From positions 1 through 64,000 of the forward strand of contig PHBZ01000020.1 in assembly GCA_002840755.1 (NCBI GenBank): a stretch of DNA of 64,000 nucleotides, written 5' to 3'. This DNA is from Chloroflexi bacterium HGW-Chloroflexi-10 (GTDB taxonomy: Bacteria; Chloroflexota; Anaerolineae; Anaerolineales; Anaerolineaceae). Made by a program: the position numbers and the translations under genes. Positions 16,050 through 24,061 of this stretch are shown here, in pieces (the first letter of the stretch is position 1; each line of letters begins with the position of its first letter). The notes beneath the pieces were generated by a model. It had not been told where the DNA came from, searched no databases, and was given only the letters and a program-made list of their open reading frames with translations.

Positions 16050-17234
16050 ATGTTTTCATACTTAGAACAACGTATTTGCGTTCCTTTTCATGATTCCAGA
16101 ATCGACCACACGAGCAGTGAAGACTTGATTCGAATCAATGAGTTGCTGCAAAACAGGGAGTATAGTTTGGATAGCCTATCCTTTCCAAACTGGTTCCCGG
16201 CTGCTGTTCATTGGGCATATAAACAGCGCGAGCCTGTGGTATGGATGTATCTAGAAACGGCTGATCAGGATTCTGGTCGCTTCTGGATGCTTTTGATCCA
16301 AGCTTTACGGCAGCACTTCCCAAATGTGGGAGTTGCAGTATTAAATAGTCTCATGGATCATCACAGTATGCCTATGCAGTCTGCTCTAGTGGTATTGGCA
16401 AACGAAATAGGTGAAAAGAATTGGTCACTGATAATGGATAATGTTCAGCATACATCCACCCAACCCTGGTGGAACCAATTTGTGGAATGGATTGTTGGTT
16501 TGCCATGTTTGCGTGCCAGCTTATTCGTTAACCACCAGAATAATATTTTAAATGAAGAAAGTCAGCCCGCACCAGTTGAATCTTGTATATTTTCCGCACA
16601 AACTCACCAGCTTCAATTTGAATTGAATGCTTTTTTGGCGGTCAATTCAGTCTGGTGGCTTGAATGGCTGGAACATCGCTTTTGCATACAAATAGACAAA
16701 GTTAACCAAGATTGGTTTAAAAATGGCAGCCTGATTGCCGGTGATGACCTGTTACTGATTCCCCGGGAGAGTTTGCTGGCAAACTTAAAGACTAGCACTC
16801 AGGAAGTTGATTATCTGGCTGTGGCTGAAATGCTTAATCAACAATGTGACTGGCTGGCAGAGGAAGGTGAGTGGTTGGAGAGTATCCGACTGCACTTACT
16901 GCTGAAGAATTTTGAAAAAGCTGGCGATTTATTTGAACAATTTGGTGAGGGGTGGCTTAAGCAAGGGCTGCCACTATTGGAACTTCTTTTCTGGCTCCGC
17001 GAACTACCCAGTGTATTATTATCTGCCCGCCCGATTTTGGGATGGTTGGCTGCTTATTGTTGTCACTTGCTCGGGCTTACTACCTTGCAGACGTATTACA
17101 AAAATGCTGCTGAAAATCAGTTAATCGCACTCTCGCATTTCTGCCGTAATGATACGCAATGGCGGACGCTGACAATTAATGAGCAAGGTTGGTCGGTTCA
17201 GACGGTTTTAGATAGACTGAACATTCTTCCATGA
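16050..17234 (+). CDS. Degenerate MalT-like STAND protein lacking P-loop and HTH
   Basis: A 394-residue protein that follows the plan of the MalT/LuxR-family STAND regulators. Residues about 65-100 (V-V-W-M-Y-L-E-T-A-D-Q-D-S-G-R-F-W) match the 'hsWlsLdexDxDpxrFWxyL' segment that follows the P-loop in those proteins. Residues about 125-135 (W-S-L-I-M-D-N-V-Q) resemble the Walker B region. Near residue 325, L-P-S-V-L-L-S-A-R-P-I-L-G-W matches the start of their TPR-like domain. There is no Walker A motif at the N-terminus and no C-terminal LuxR-type HTH, so ATP hydrolysis and DNA binding are unlikely. It could be a partner or regulator of an intact STAND protein, or a decaying paralogue. A TATAAT at 16014-16019 may be its -10 box. 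Confidence 0.6.
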   Translation: MFSYLEQRICVPFHDSRIDHTSSEDLIRINELLQNREYSLDSLSFPNWFPAAVHWAYKQREPVVWMYLETADQDSGRFWMLLIQALRQHFPNVGVAVLNSLMDHHSMPMQSALVVLANEIGEKNWSLIMDNVQHTSTQPWWNQFVEWIVGLPCLRASLFVNHQNNILNEESQPAPVESCIFSAQTHQLQFELNAFLAVNSVWWLEWLEHRFCIQIDKVNQDWFKNGSLIAGDDLLLIPRESLLANLKTSTQEVDYLAVAEMLNQQCDWLAEEGEWLESIRLHLLLKNFEKAGDLFEQFGEGWLKQGLPLLELLFWLRELPSVLLSARPILGWLAAYCCHLLGLTTLQTYYKNAAENQLIALSHFCRNDTQWRTLTINEQGWSVQTVLDRLNILP

Positions 17235-17235
17235 T

Positions 17236-17266
17236 GAGAAAAATACAGGTGTAATCCTGTTTTCTC
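17236..17266 (+). terminator. Weak hairpin after the MalT-like gene
   Basis: GAGAAAA(ata)CAGG pairs with CCTGTTTTCTC across a 6-nt loop, starting 2 nt after the stop codon. There is no good T-run behind it, so it may be only a weak terminator. Confidence 0.4.
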
Positions 17267-17315
17267 AAAAATGTGTTGTTTTACATGATCGGGAAATCGA
17301 TGGAAAGAGTTTGCA

Positions 17316-18329
17316 ATGTTTACTACAATTGAATCAGTAAAAGACAGGTACCTGTTGGAACCAGCTTCATTAGTTGATGTAGATCAAGTTACTGCGTTAA
17401 TCAACGTATGCTCTCAGGAAGTCATCGGAAAAAATGAGATGGATCCGGGAGAATTGCTGGCAGATTGGCAGGACCCCAGTATTAATTTAGATGAAGATAC
17501 CCTTAAAGTACTGGATGGTAATCGACTTATCGCCTATGCGGATCTTTTAGGAAATTCGCCGCCTTATGTGCGTTTCTGGACCTGGGTGCGGGTCCATCCA
17601 GAATATCGAGGACTGGGGTTGGGCTGGGTATTGAATCATTGGGTTGAACAAAGAGCAAGATTTTACATGCAGCAGGCTCAAGCGGATACTCAGGTAGTGA
17701 TCAGCTCCTTCATTAATCGGCGCGATAGCCTCACACTTGCCTTGTTGCGAGATCTAGGTGCCGAAGCAACACGTTACTCCTGGGTGATGGAACGCGACCT
17801 GGATCATTCATTGCCCCAACCATGCTGGCCTGAGGGTGTGCGAGTGTTTAATCCACAACCACAGGACGCACGAAAGGTGTACCAGTTACAGCGCGACGCC
17901 TTTAAAGATCATTGGGGTTACGTAGAAACCCCATTTGAGGAGGGATTCCAACATTTTACTACCGCTTACCTTAATGAACCGTTTTACAACCCTGATCTAT
18001 GGTTTGTTGCCGAAGCGGAAGATGAATGGGTTGGCATGTTGATCTCTACGGCTGGTTCATCCTATGGGAAGGAATATGCCTGGGTAGGCTCTGTGGGCGT
18101 CCGGCGTTATTGGCGTAAGCAAGGTGTGGGAAAAGCTTTGTTGTTACAAGCCATGAATGCGGTAAAAGCATGCGGTAGTTCTCGGATTGGATTGAGTGTA
18201 GATTCGCAGAGCCTCACGGGAGCGACGCACCTCTATGAAGGTGTGGGAATGTATGTGGCTGAAGAATATGTGCGTATGGAAAAGGAATTGCGCGCCGGTT
18301 TGGATTTACGAACCCGAGATGTAGAATAG
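17316..18329 (+). CDS. Tandem double-GNAT acetyltransferase
   Basis: A 337-residue protein with two GNAT domains. The first (about residues 10-155) has V-H-P-E-Y-R-G-L-G-L-G-W. The second (about 180-330) has V-G-V-R-R-Y-W-R-K-Q-G-V-G-K-A-L, the stronger acetyl-CoA-binding motif, then L-S-V-D-S-Q-S-L-T-G-A-T-H-L-Y-E-G-V-G-M, the typical end of the fold. This arrangement resembles mycothiol-synthase-like and other two-domain GNATs of Actinobacteria and Chloroflexota. The acceptor is unknown. No signal peptide; cytosolic. Confidence 0.88.
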   Translation: MFTTIESVKDRYLLEPASLVDVDQVTALINVCSQEVIGKNEMDPGELLADWQDPSINLDEDTLKVLDGNRLIAYADLLGNSPPYVRFWTWVRVHPEYRGLGLGWVLNHWVEQRARFYMQQAQADTQVVISSFINRRDSLTLALLRDLGAEATRYSWVMERDLDHSLPQPCWPEGVRVFNPQPQDARKVYQLQRDAFKDHWGYVETPFEEGFQHFTTAYLNEPFYNPDLWFVAEAEDEWVGMLISTAGSSYGKEYAWVGSVGVRRYWRKQGVGKALLLQAMNAVKACGSSRIGLSVDSQSLTGATHLYEGVGMYVAEEYVRMEKELRAGLDLRTRDVE

Positions 18330-18383
18330 TACCGGATTGGGTAGTGCAATGTTGTATACTCGAACCATGATATACTCCTTTTT

Positions 18384-19043
18384 ATGAAACGCTATCTCAT
18401 CCCAGCGGAACGTACCCGCACTGAAATCCTTGTGGTGAATTCGCGTTTTATTGCAACGGTAACCCCGGTGTTTTCCGTCGAGGAAGCCAGAGCATTCATT
18501 CAGGAAATTAAAAACGAATTTAATGATGCTACGCACAATGTTCCAGCATTTCTTGTGGGGTATGGAACATCGGTTATAGCGCATTGCAGTGATGATGGCG
18601 AACCATCTGGCACAGCTGGGCGCCCGGCGTTAGCTGTTTTGCAAGGTAGTGGGTTAGGTGATGTGGCTGTGGTGGTGACACGTTATTTCGGAGGAACAAA
18701 ACTGGGCACAGGCGGCTTGGTGCGCGCTTATACGGAAGCTGTGAAATCCGTATTGGAGGTACTGCCGTATGCGGAGAAAGTACCTACCCATAAGGTATTA
18801 TTAGTCGTGCCTTATCCAATATTTGAACAAACTCGTTTGCTGGTAGAAAAATACAATGGAAAAATATTGGATGAAGATTTTGCCGCGGATGTGACCATGA
18901 CGGTGCAATTCCAGGTGGAGCAGTTACCTGAATTTAATGCAGATATCAGTGAATTGACTCGCGGACAGATCGAGGCCCTCATCTTGGAGACAAATCCGGA
19001 AACGATTATGCCGTTCAGGAACATTAGTAGCATGGGGAAATAA
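18384..19043 (+). CDS. YigZ/IMPACT family protein (UPF0029)
   Basis: A 219-residue protein with the signature S-D-D-G-E-P-S-G-T-A-G-R-P at about residues 70-82 and V-T-R-Y-F-G-G-T-K-L-G-T-G-G-L-V-R-A-Y at about 95-113. Both are diagnostic of the YigZ/IMPACT family. A C-terminal DUF1949-like ferredoxin-fold domain follows (about 145-205). The E. coli homologue is YigZ and the eukaryotic one modulates GCN2 signalling; the bacterial function is not firmly established. Length is normal. Confidence 0.92.
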   Translation: MKRYLIPAERTRTEILVVNSRFIATVTPVFSVEEARAFIQEIKNEFNDATHNVPAFLVGYGTSVIAHCSDDGEPSGTAGRPALAVLQGSGLGDVAVVVTRYFGGTKLGTGGLVRAYTEAVKSVLEVLPYAEKVPTHKVLLVVPYPIFEQTRLLVEKYNGKILDEDFAADVTMTVQFQVEQLPEFNADISELTRGQIEALILETNPETIMPFRNISSMGK

Positions 19044-19106
19044 GAATGTTGTTTTTTTGGGTGTTGACTAGCTTGTGACGAATGCCAATAACCTTATTAT
19101 TTATGG

Positions 19107-19134
19107 TTGTAACAGATTTTAATCTTGCTATAAT
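19107..19134 (+). promoter_or_regulatory. Sigma70-type promoter of the type VII locus
   Basis: TTGTAA, 16-bp spacer, perfect TATAAT. It lies about 50 bp before the GTG start of the first gene of the type VII cluster, and no other strong promoter is apparent within the cluster. Confidence 0.6.
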
Positions 19135-19182
19135 TTGATTACAAATTTTATCATAATTATAGTGTAAACACCGGAGGGACTC

Positions 19183-21462
19183 GTGGTAAAGAGACTACCT
19201 GTGCTCTTGGTCATTTTTGTTTTACTCTTTTTAACCCTCAGTCTTAATGAATTTGTGAATGCTCAATCCAGTTGGGCCTTGCGGATTAATACGCTTACAA
19301 CTCTCGAAACTCCCAATACCCTTAACCTTAAAGTCTATTTTAATATTTTTGATCCCACAACCGGCGCCGCAGTGACAGATGCCCAAATCAGTGGCGCACA
19401 GATCACTTTATTAAATACGGGGGTGGCAGCAATTGGGTCCATCCAACAGCCAGACGTACCAATATACATTGCACTGGTGTTGGATTCCAGTGGCAGTATG
19501 GCTGGTGCAGCGGGCCTATTAAAGACCGCTGCCAAGCAAGCCCTGATGAACATACCCAATAATGCTTTCTTTTCCGTAATCCAATTTGATGAAGAAATCA
19601 AACTGTTACAGGATTTCACCGAGAACTTACCGGCGGTAAGTTATGCATTGGATCAAGTTGCGGTTTCTAGCCGAGGAACCTGCCTGTATGATGCAGCTTA
19701 CTCTGCTGCGGAAGCCATGAGCAAAGCTCCAGCGGGTCGCCGGGCAGTGATTCTATTTACTGATGGTAAGGATGAAACCCGCGAAGGAAGGGTGTGCAGC
19801 CAGCACACCTACCAGGAATTGGTTGAATTGGCTATGAATGCACAGGTTCCGATCCATACAATTGGTCTTTCGGTAGATGAGGCAAATATAAACACTTTGG
19901 AATTGGAGAGCATGGCCGCTAGCACGGGTGGTTTTTCGGCGATTGTCGGGCAAAACAACCTGGATCAGGCTTTTGGACAAATTATGGCTGGATTAAAGGC
20001 CCAATGGATGGTGGCTGCGGAGGTATACCCACGTCAGGGTGAAAACAATGCAGTGATGACTCTGACATTGGCGGACAACACAGCGCTGACTGCAGATTTT
20101 GTGTTTAACTCCAGTCAGGAATATCCCGGACCGCCAAGCCCGGTGAATGCACAATTGGACGGATTGTTATTAAAACCTGACGATATGAGCTTTGATATCC
20201 AGATTTCAATGACTTCTCCGGAGCTTGTGAATTATGTCAAAATTTCTTTGTGGGATGAGAAGGCCGGCTCCAAGACCAGCGAGTTTGTGTTTGAATCACC
20301 AGCTTTACACAATACCTTCAATATACCCAGTGACCAGATGAGTGCTGGGCGTGATTATCAACTGCGAATCATTGCTACCAGCAAGGCGGATAACGTGCCT
20401 TTCGCAATTTATCGGGACTCGGATGGCAAAACATCCACGGAATTGATCCATAATTTCAACTTTGATCCTTCCGGTTTTCTGCCACATCTAACCATCCAAT
20501 CAATTATTCAGAGTAATAATGATCTGTCTGTTAATATCTCGACCAGTAACTCCGTAATGGTGAGGGAATATGACGGATGGTTGGTGGATGAGGAGACAAA
20601 AACAGTCGTTCCCAATTCAAATTTCACATCAGCAGCGATAGCCGGTGGCAGTGGTGCGTTGTTAATCCCAATGGAAGCTGCTAATATTGCTGATGGAAAA
20701 TATACTGTAGTCGTACGTGCTTTGGGTAACAATCAGCAGGTATTCAGTACGCAGGAGTATGCCGGAATTGTTTATAGTGCTACAAGACCAGGCGTCTTAC
20801 AACGAGTTTTTTCAGCGTTAACTGCTTCACCCATTTATTTCTTTATTATCCTGGGCATTATACTTGCGTTAATCGCTTTCTTAATGCTATATAGCTACCG
20901 CGAAAAATCCTTATCGGGAACACCGGTTCTACAGGGACGCCTGGGCGGCAGCCTGAAACAGAGACAAAAAACGAGTACACCTCTTCCATTGTCCGAGCAT
21001 GAACCGTTATTTCAACAAAAAACACCTCCAATCAATGCTACATCCGTACCGCATCAGGCTCCACAGATGCAAAGTGTGCCTCAACCCAGCAACGCGGCAG
21101 GCGGGGAAATTGCGGCTGATGTTACCCAGGTTGTACTGAATCGCTCTACAGTTTTTATCCAGATAATACGCGCACCGGTGGAATTATTTTCCGCCGGACA
21201 ACGCATCCCGCTTAAACAATTCCCATTAACGATTGGGAGAAAAGATGCAACACTAACATTTTCAGATGCCAGTATATCGCGTTTGCATGCGGAAATTCGT
21301 TACGATGAACATAGTAACCAATATAGCATTACCGACCTGGAGAGTAGTAATGGTACCCAATTGAATGGATTTTCCTTACGACCCAGGCAGCCGGCACAAC
21401 TTCAATTTGGGAGCCGGATCCAATTTGGCCCCAATATAGAGGTTGTATTCGACAAACTATAA
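19183..21462 (+). CDS. VWA domain - transmembrane - FHA domain protein of the type VII locus
   Basis: A 759-residue protein starting at GTG 19183, which has GGAGGG upstream. The signal peptide (about residues 1-28) is followed by an extracytoplasmic von Willebrand A domain (about 90-270) with an intact MIDAS motif L-D-S-S-G-S-M and downstream T/D metal ligands (L-F-T-D-G-K-D). Beta-rich domains follow, then a transmembrane helix (about 546-570), a disordered Gln/Pro-rich cytoplasmic linker and a C-terminal FHA domain (about 675-755). The FHA has I-G-R-K-D, S-I-S-R-L-H-A-E-I and D-L-E-S-S-N-G-T motifs for phosphothreonine binding. It thus links an outside adhesive or scaffold domain to an inside phosphopeptide reader. 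It opens a same-strand run with short gaps, so it is likely a component or regulator of the secretion system. Confidence 0.9.
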   Translation: MVKRLPVLLVIFVLLFLTLSLNEFVNAQSSWALRINTLTTLETPNTLNLKVYFNIFDPTTGAAVTDAQISGAQITLLNTGVAAIGSIQQPDVPIYIALVLDSSGSMAGAAGLLKTAAKQALMNIPNNAFFSVIQFDEEIKLLQDFTENLPAVSYALDQVAVSSRGTCLYDAAYSAAEAMSKAPAGRRAVILFTDGKDETREGRVCSQHTYQELVELAMNAQVPIHTIGLSVDEANINTLELESMAASTGGFSAIVGQNNLDQAFGQIMAGLKAQWMVAAEVYPRQGENNAVMTLTLADNTALTADFVFNSSQEYPGPPSPVNAQLDGLLLKPDDMSFDIQISMTSPELVNYVKISLWDEKAGSKTSEFVFESPALHNTFNIPSDQMSAGRDYQLRIIATSKADNVPFAIYRDSDGKTSTELIHNFNFDPSGFLPHLTIQSIIQSNNDLSVNISTSNSVMVREYDGWLVDEETKTVVPNSNFTSAAIAGGSGALLIPMEAANIADGKYTVVVRALGNNQQVFSTQEYAGIVYSATRPGVLQRVFSALTASPIYFFIILGIILALIAFLMLYSYREKSLSGTPVLQGRLGGSLKQRQKTSTPLPLSEHEPLFQQKTPPINATSVPHQAPQMQSVPQPSNAAGGEIAADVTQVVLNRSTVFIQIIRAPVELFSAGQRIPLKQFPLTIGRKDATLTFSDASISRLHAEIRYDEHSNQYSITDLESSNGTQLNGFSLRPRQPAQLQFGSRIQFGPNIEVVFDKL

Positions 21463-21481
21463 TTCCGGAAGAGGGTAAACT

Positions 21482-22459
21482 ATGGCTGAGAAGACAATTG
21501 TAAATTATGAGCAAATGCAAGCCTTTGTAAAAAAATTTGAGAGCGAAGGGGAGTCACTGGCTCAATGGACCGGAAAGCTGCGGCAGGCAGTCCATCATTT
21601 ACAATCAGAATGGATAGGGGCAGGGTCTGAGGCATTCTTTGATGAAATGGAAACACTTGTACTGCCAGCTATGCAGCGCCTGTCTGAAGCGATCTTGTTT
21701 ACAGCCAACACTACCACCGGGATTAATAAAATTTACCACCAAGCCGAAGATGAGGGTTCGCGTTTATTTGGCGACAATCTGGGTGATGTACAATTAGGAG
21801 CCACAGATTTTGCGACTGGTCAATTTGGCGATCTGGGTAATTCAGGTGCTGCCAGTGGGGTGGACCTGGGATCAACCGATTTTGGGGCCGGTCAATTTGG
21901 AGAAGGTTTCGGTCAGCCGGCTGGAGGTGGTGGAGGGGGTGAACCGGATTTATCAAATACTGATTTTGGCGCTTCGCAATTTGGTGAGGGCAGCTCTAGT
22001 GGTGAGGGACCAGGAACAGGCACAGGAGGTTCTCCACAGGCTGCACCACAGGAAGTGCAACCGGCTGAAGCCCCTATGCAAGAATCTGGCATGTCATCCG
22101 GAGGGGGTGGTTCTGGAGGTGGAAGCGGTGGCGGAAGTTCTGGCTTACAGGGTGACCTGGATGGGTTGGGCGACAATCTCGCTGGGCAAGGGGGAGCGAG
22201 TGGCGCAGGTGGCGGTTCCGGCCTGGCAGATTCAGGAACAGAGGCACCTATGCCGGATCATGTGTACCAGACCGCTGCCGATGCTCCAGCTAGCCCGAAT
22301 GCCCCGGCGCAAGCGCCGGTGGTTACCGGGCAAGAGAACACAGGCGGGGAATCTGATAAAGGCGATATTTCCGCTGCAGGCATGGCTGGCGTAGTTGGAG
22401 GTGTTGGTGCGGCTGCCGGAGCAGCTGCAAAAGTGATGAAAGACAAAGATCAGGAATAA
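21482..22459 (+). CDS. WXG100-like protein with long Gly-rich repeat tail
   Basis: A 325-residue protein. Residues 1 to about 95 form a WXG100 helical hairpin: W-I-G at the turn (S-E-W-I-G-A-G-S-E-A-F-F), and after the second helix Y-H-Q-A-E, fitting the YxxxD/E type VII export signal. The rest is disordered and rich in Gly, Ser, Ala and Pro. It includes three copies of a T-D-F-G/A-x-x-Q-F-G-E/D unit spaced about 25-30 residues, then glycine runs and an Ala-rich C-terminus. Normal WXG100 proteins are about 100 residues, so this is an extended substrate, perhaps surface-exposed or structural. It lies 19 bp after the VWA-FHA gene. Confidence 0.85.
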   Translation: MAEKTIVNYEQMQAFVKKFESEGESLAQWTGKLRQAVHHLQSEWIGAGSEAFFDEMETLVLPAMQRLSEAILFTANTTTGINKIYHQAEDEGSRLFGDNLGDVQLGATDFATGQFGDLGNSGAASGVDLGSTDFGAGQFGEGFGQPAGGGGGGEPDLSNTDFGASQFGEGSSSGEGPGTGTGGSPQAAPQEVQPAEAPMQESGMSSGGGGSGGGSGGGSSGLQGDLDGLGDNLAGQGGASGAGGGSGLADSGTEAPMPDHVYQTAADAPASPNAPAQAPVVTGQENTGGESDKGDISAAGMAGVVGGVGAAAGAAAKVMKDKDQE

Positions 22460-22604
22460 TTGATTTTTGCTGATTCTTAAGGAAAGTATGGAGAAGGAGG
22501 CAGCTGGAAAAATGGTGCGGTTGGTAAATATCTGTTCTAGGACCGGTCAAGCGTAATACCGGCCCAAACCATTTCAATATTTTCAGATTGAGAAAGGATA
22601 AGCA

Positions 22605-22913
22605 ATGGCTGAAAAAACTGAGTTGAACTATGAGCAAATGCAAACCATGGTTAAGAAATTCCAAAGTGAGGCAGATGCGATCAATCAGTTGTTGAACCAA
22701 ACCAAAAGCCGCGCGGAAAGTTTGCATGGAACTGGTTGGGTTGGGCGCGGATCGGACCAGTTCTTTGGTGAAATGGAGCAATTGGTCATTCCCGCAATGG
22801 GTCGTCTTGTTCAAGCACTCCATGCTGCCGGAGGCGCCGCGGATAACATCATGAAGATTTACCGCAATGCTGAAGAGCAGGGACAGAACATCTTTAAATC
22901 TTTGAGCGATTAA
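22605..22913 (+). CDS. WXG100 family protein
   Basis: A 102-residue canonical WXG100 (ESAT-6-like) protein. It has two amphipathic helices with the W-V-G turn in G-T-G-W-V-G-R-G-S-D-Q-F-F and the export-type motif Y-R-N-A-E near the C-terminus. The N-terminus (T-E-L-N-Y-E-Q-M-Q) is closely similar to that of the preceding extended WXG protein, so the two are probably paralogues by duplication. An upstream gap of 145 bp shows no other gene. Expected role: small secreted substrate or partner that docks on the third ATPase domain of the EssC-like motor. Confidence 0.93.
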   Translation: MAEKTELNYEQMQTMVKKFQSEADAINQLLNQTKSRAESLHGTGWVGRGSDQFFGEMEQLVIPAMGRLVQALHAAGGAADNIMKIYRNAEEQGQNIFKSLSD

Positions 22914-22937
22914 GAAGCCAGGACAAGGAGATAAATC

Positions 22938-23234
22938 ATGTCTGAAGTAATTAAAATGAATTACCCTGCGATGCAAGAGATGGCGCAGCATTGTAAATCT
23001 ACCGCTCAACGTCTACTTGAAACGGTCCGCATGGCTCAGCAGATTTCGCAGGAAATGCAAAATGGCGCACTGGTGGGTGATGCCGGTGAGGCTTTTTCCA
23101 ATGCCCTTACCGGTGCATTTGTGAATTCTGTAAATAAATTAAGCCAAAAATTCGATGAACTTGCCAAGGATATTGAAGGAGCTGTAGCGGATATGCAGGC
23201 ATCGGATAAAGGCGCTGGTGGACTGTTCAATTAA
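22938..23234 (+). CDS. WXG100-like protein with altered turn
   Basis: A 98-residue helical-hairpin protein with the WXG100 pattern of two helices around a short turn. The tryptophan is replaced: the turn reads G-A-L-V-G-D-A-G-E-A-F instead of W-x-G. No C-terminal YxxxD/E is seen. Such WXG-less partners often pair with a canonical WXG100 protein to form the exported heterodimer, as with EsxB/EsxA-type pairs. The gene is 24 bp after the canonical member, and its ribosome binding site AAGGAG is well placed. Confidence 0.82.
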   Translation: MSEVIKMNYPAMQEMAQHCKSTAQRLLETVRMAQQISQEMQNGALVGDAGEAFSNALTGAFVNSVNKLSQKFDELAKDIEGAVADMQASDKGAGGLFN

Positions 23235-23245
23235 TGGAGGTAAAA

Positions 23246-23581
23246 ATGTTGGGTTTATTGCTTAGAATTGCGCGTAGTGTTGTTAATAACGTGATGAGCA
23301 TTATCACCAGCCAGATCAATATTATTCAGGATGCAATCACATCTCCTCTAAAAGCCATGGTACAGCAGGTAACCGGTGGAATCTGGAAAGGAGATGGCTC
23401 TGTTCGCTTTGTTCAGGAGATGACTTCTGAAGTGATTCCCCAATTGGTCAATATTGGCGGAATGGGAATGAGTTTTGGTGGAGCGATTCGCAAAGCATTG
23501 GACTTTATGGATCAGGCGGATAAACAGGCTACTTCAAAAGCGAATGAGCTCTTTGATGTTTTCAACAAAATTTTCAACTAG
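23246..23581 (+). CDS. WXG100-like protein with hydrophobic N-terminus
   Basis: The start is set at 23246, 5 nt after GGAGG; an earlier ATG at 23234 lies on top of that site and overlaps the previous stop. The 111-residue protein has a long N-terminal helix (L-L-L-R-I-A-R-S-V-V-N-N-V), a turn G-G-I-W-K-G-D-G-S-V-R-F that contains W-x-G, and a second helix. That is the WXG100 plan. No YxxxD/E signal is visible. It is probably a pairing partner for another protein of the cluster. Confidence 0.7.
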   Translation: MLGLLLRIARSVVNNVMSIITSQINIIQDAITSPLKAMVQQVTGGIWKGDGSVRFVQEMTSEVIPQLVNIGGMGMSFGGAIRKALDFMDQADKQATSKANELFDVFNKIFN

Positions 23582-23602
23582 TCGATAACCAGGAGAAAAA
23601 CA

Positions 23603-23899
23603 ATGGCTGAAGAAGTATATATGGATATCCCTCAGGTACAAAAAATGGCGGAGTCCTTTGGCAACTTTGGTGAGATATTGAAGGGTATTGCAAAAGCCCT
23701 TGAAGCAGCCATCATGGTTTTGCGGATGACTGCATTTGTTGGATTGGTTGGCGGCATGGCTGTGGAACGCTATCTAAGTATGGTGAAACCACGCGTAGAG
23801 AAAATGGCAGATAAGATGTTAGAGCTGCGCAGCGATTTGCAAGGTGCGATCAATCATTATCAGACAGGCGATGAATCTGGTTCGCGCCGGTTCCGTTAA
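23603..23899 (+). CDS. WXG100-like protein with YxxxD export motif
   Basis: A 98-residue two-helix protein. The turn region reads A-F-V-G-L-V-G-G-M-A-V-E-R-Y, so the tryptophan is missing, but the size, helical periodicity and position in a run of five similar genes place it in the WXG100 group. The C-terminus has Y-Q-T-G-D, matching YxxxD/E, and then a basic S-R-R-F-R end. A clear AGGAG lies upstream. A 162-bp gap without a gene follows. Confidence 0.75.
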   Translation: MAEEVYMDIPQVQKMAESFGNFGEILKGIAKALEAAIMVLRMTAFVGLVGGMAVERYLSMVKPRVEKMADKMLELRSDLQGAINHYQTGDESGSRRFR

Positions 23900-24061
23900 T
23901 TGCATTAGACCATAAAAGTGCCGGTCTCACAATTATCCTACGGTACGTGAAAGCAATTAATTCGGGAGAATTCGCGGCAGAAAAATGTGAGTAGTATGGC
24001 GTGGAACTCCCGTTTATTTTTACACCTATTGGCGTACAGTCAATCGCCGGTGTGAGGCGTT

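Noticed and set aside
22323..23009. Minus-strand 228-residue ORF
   Set aside because: Antisense to the WXG100 genes; His/Leu-rich shadow without start signals.
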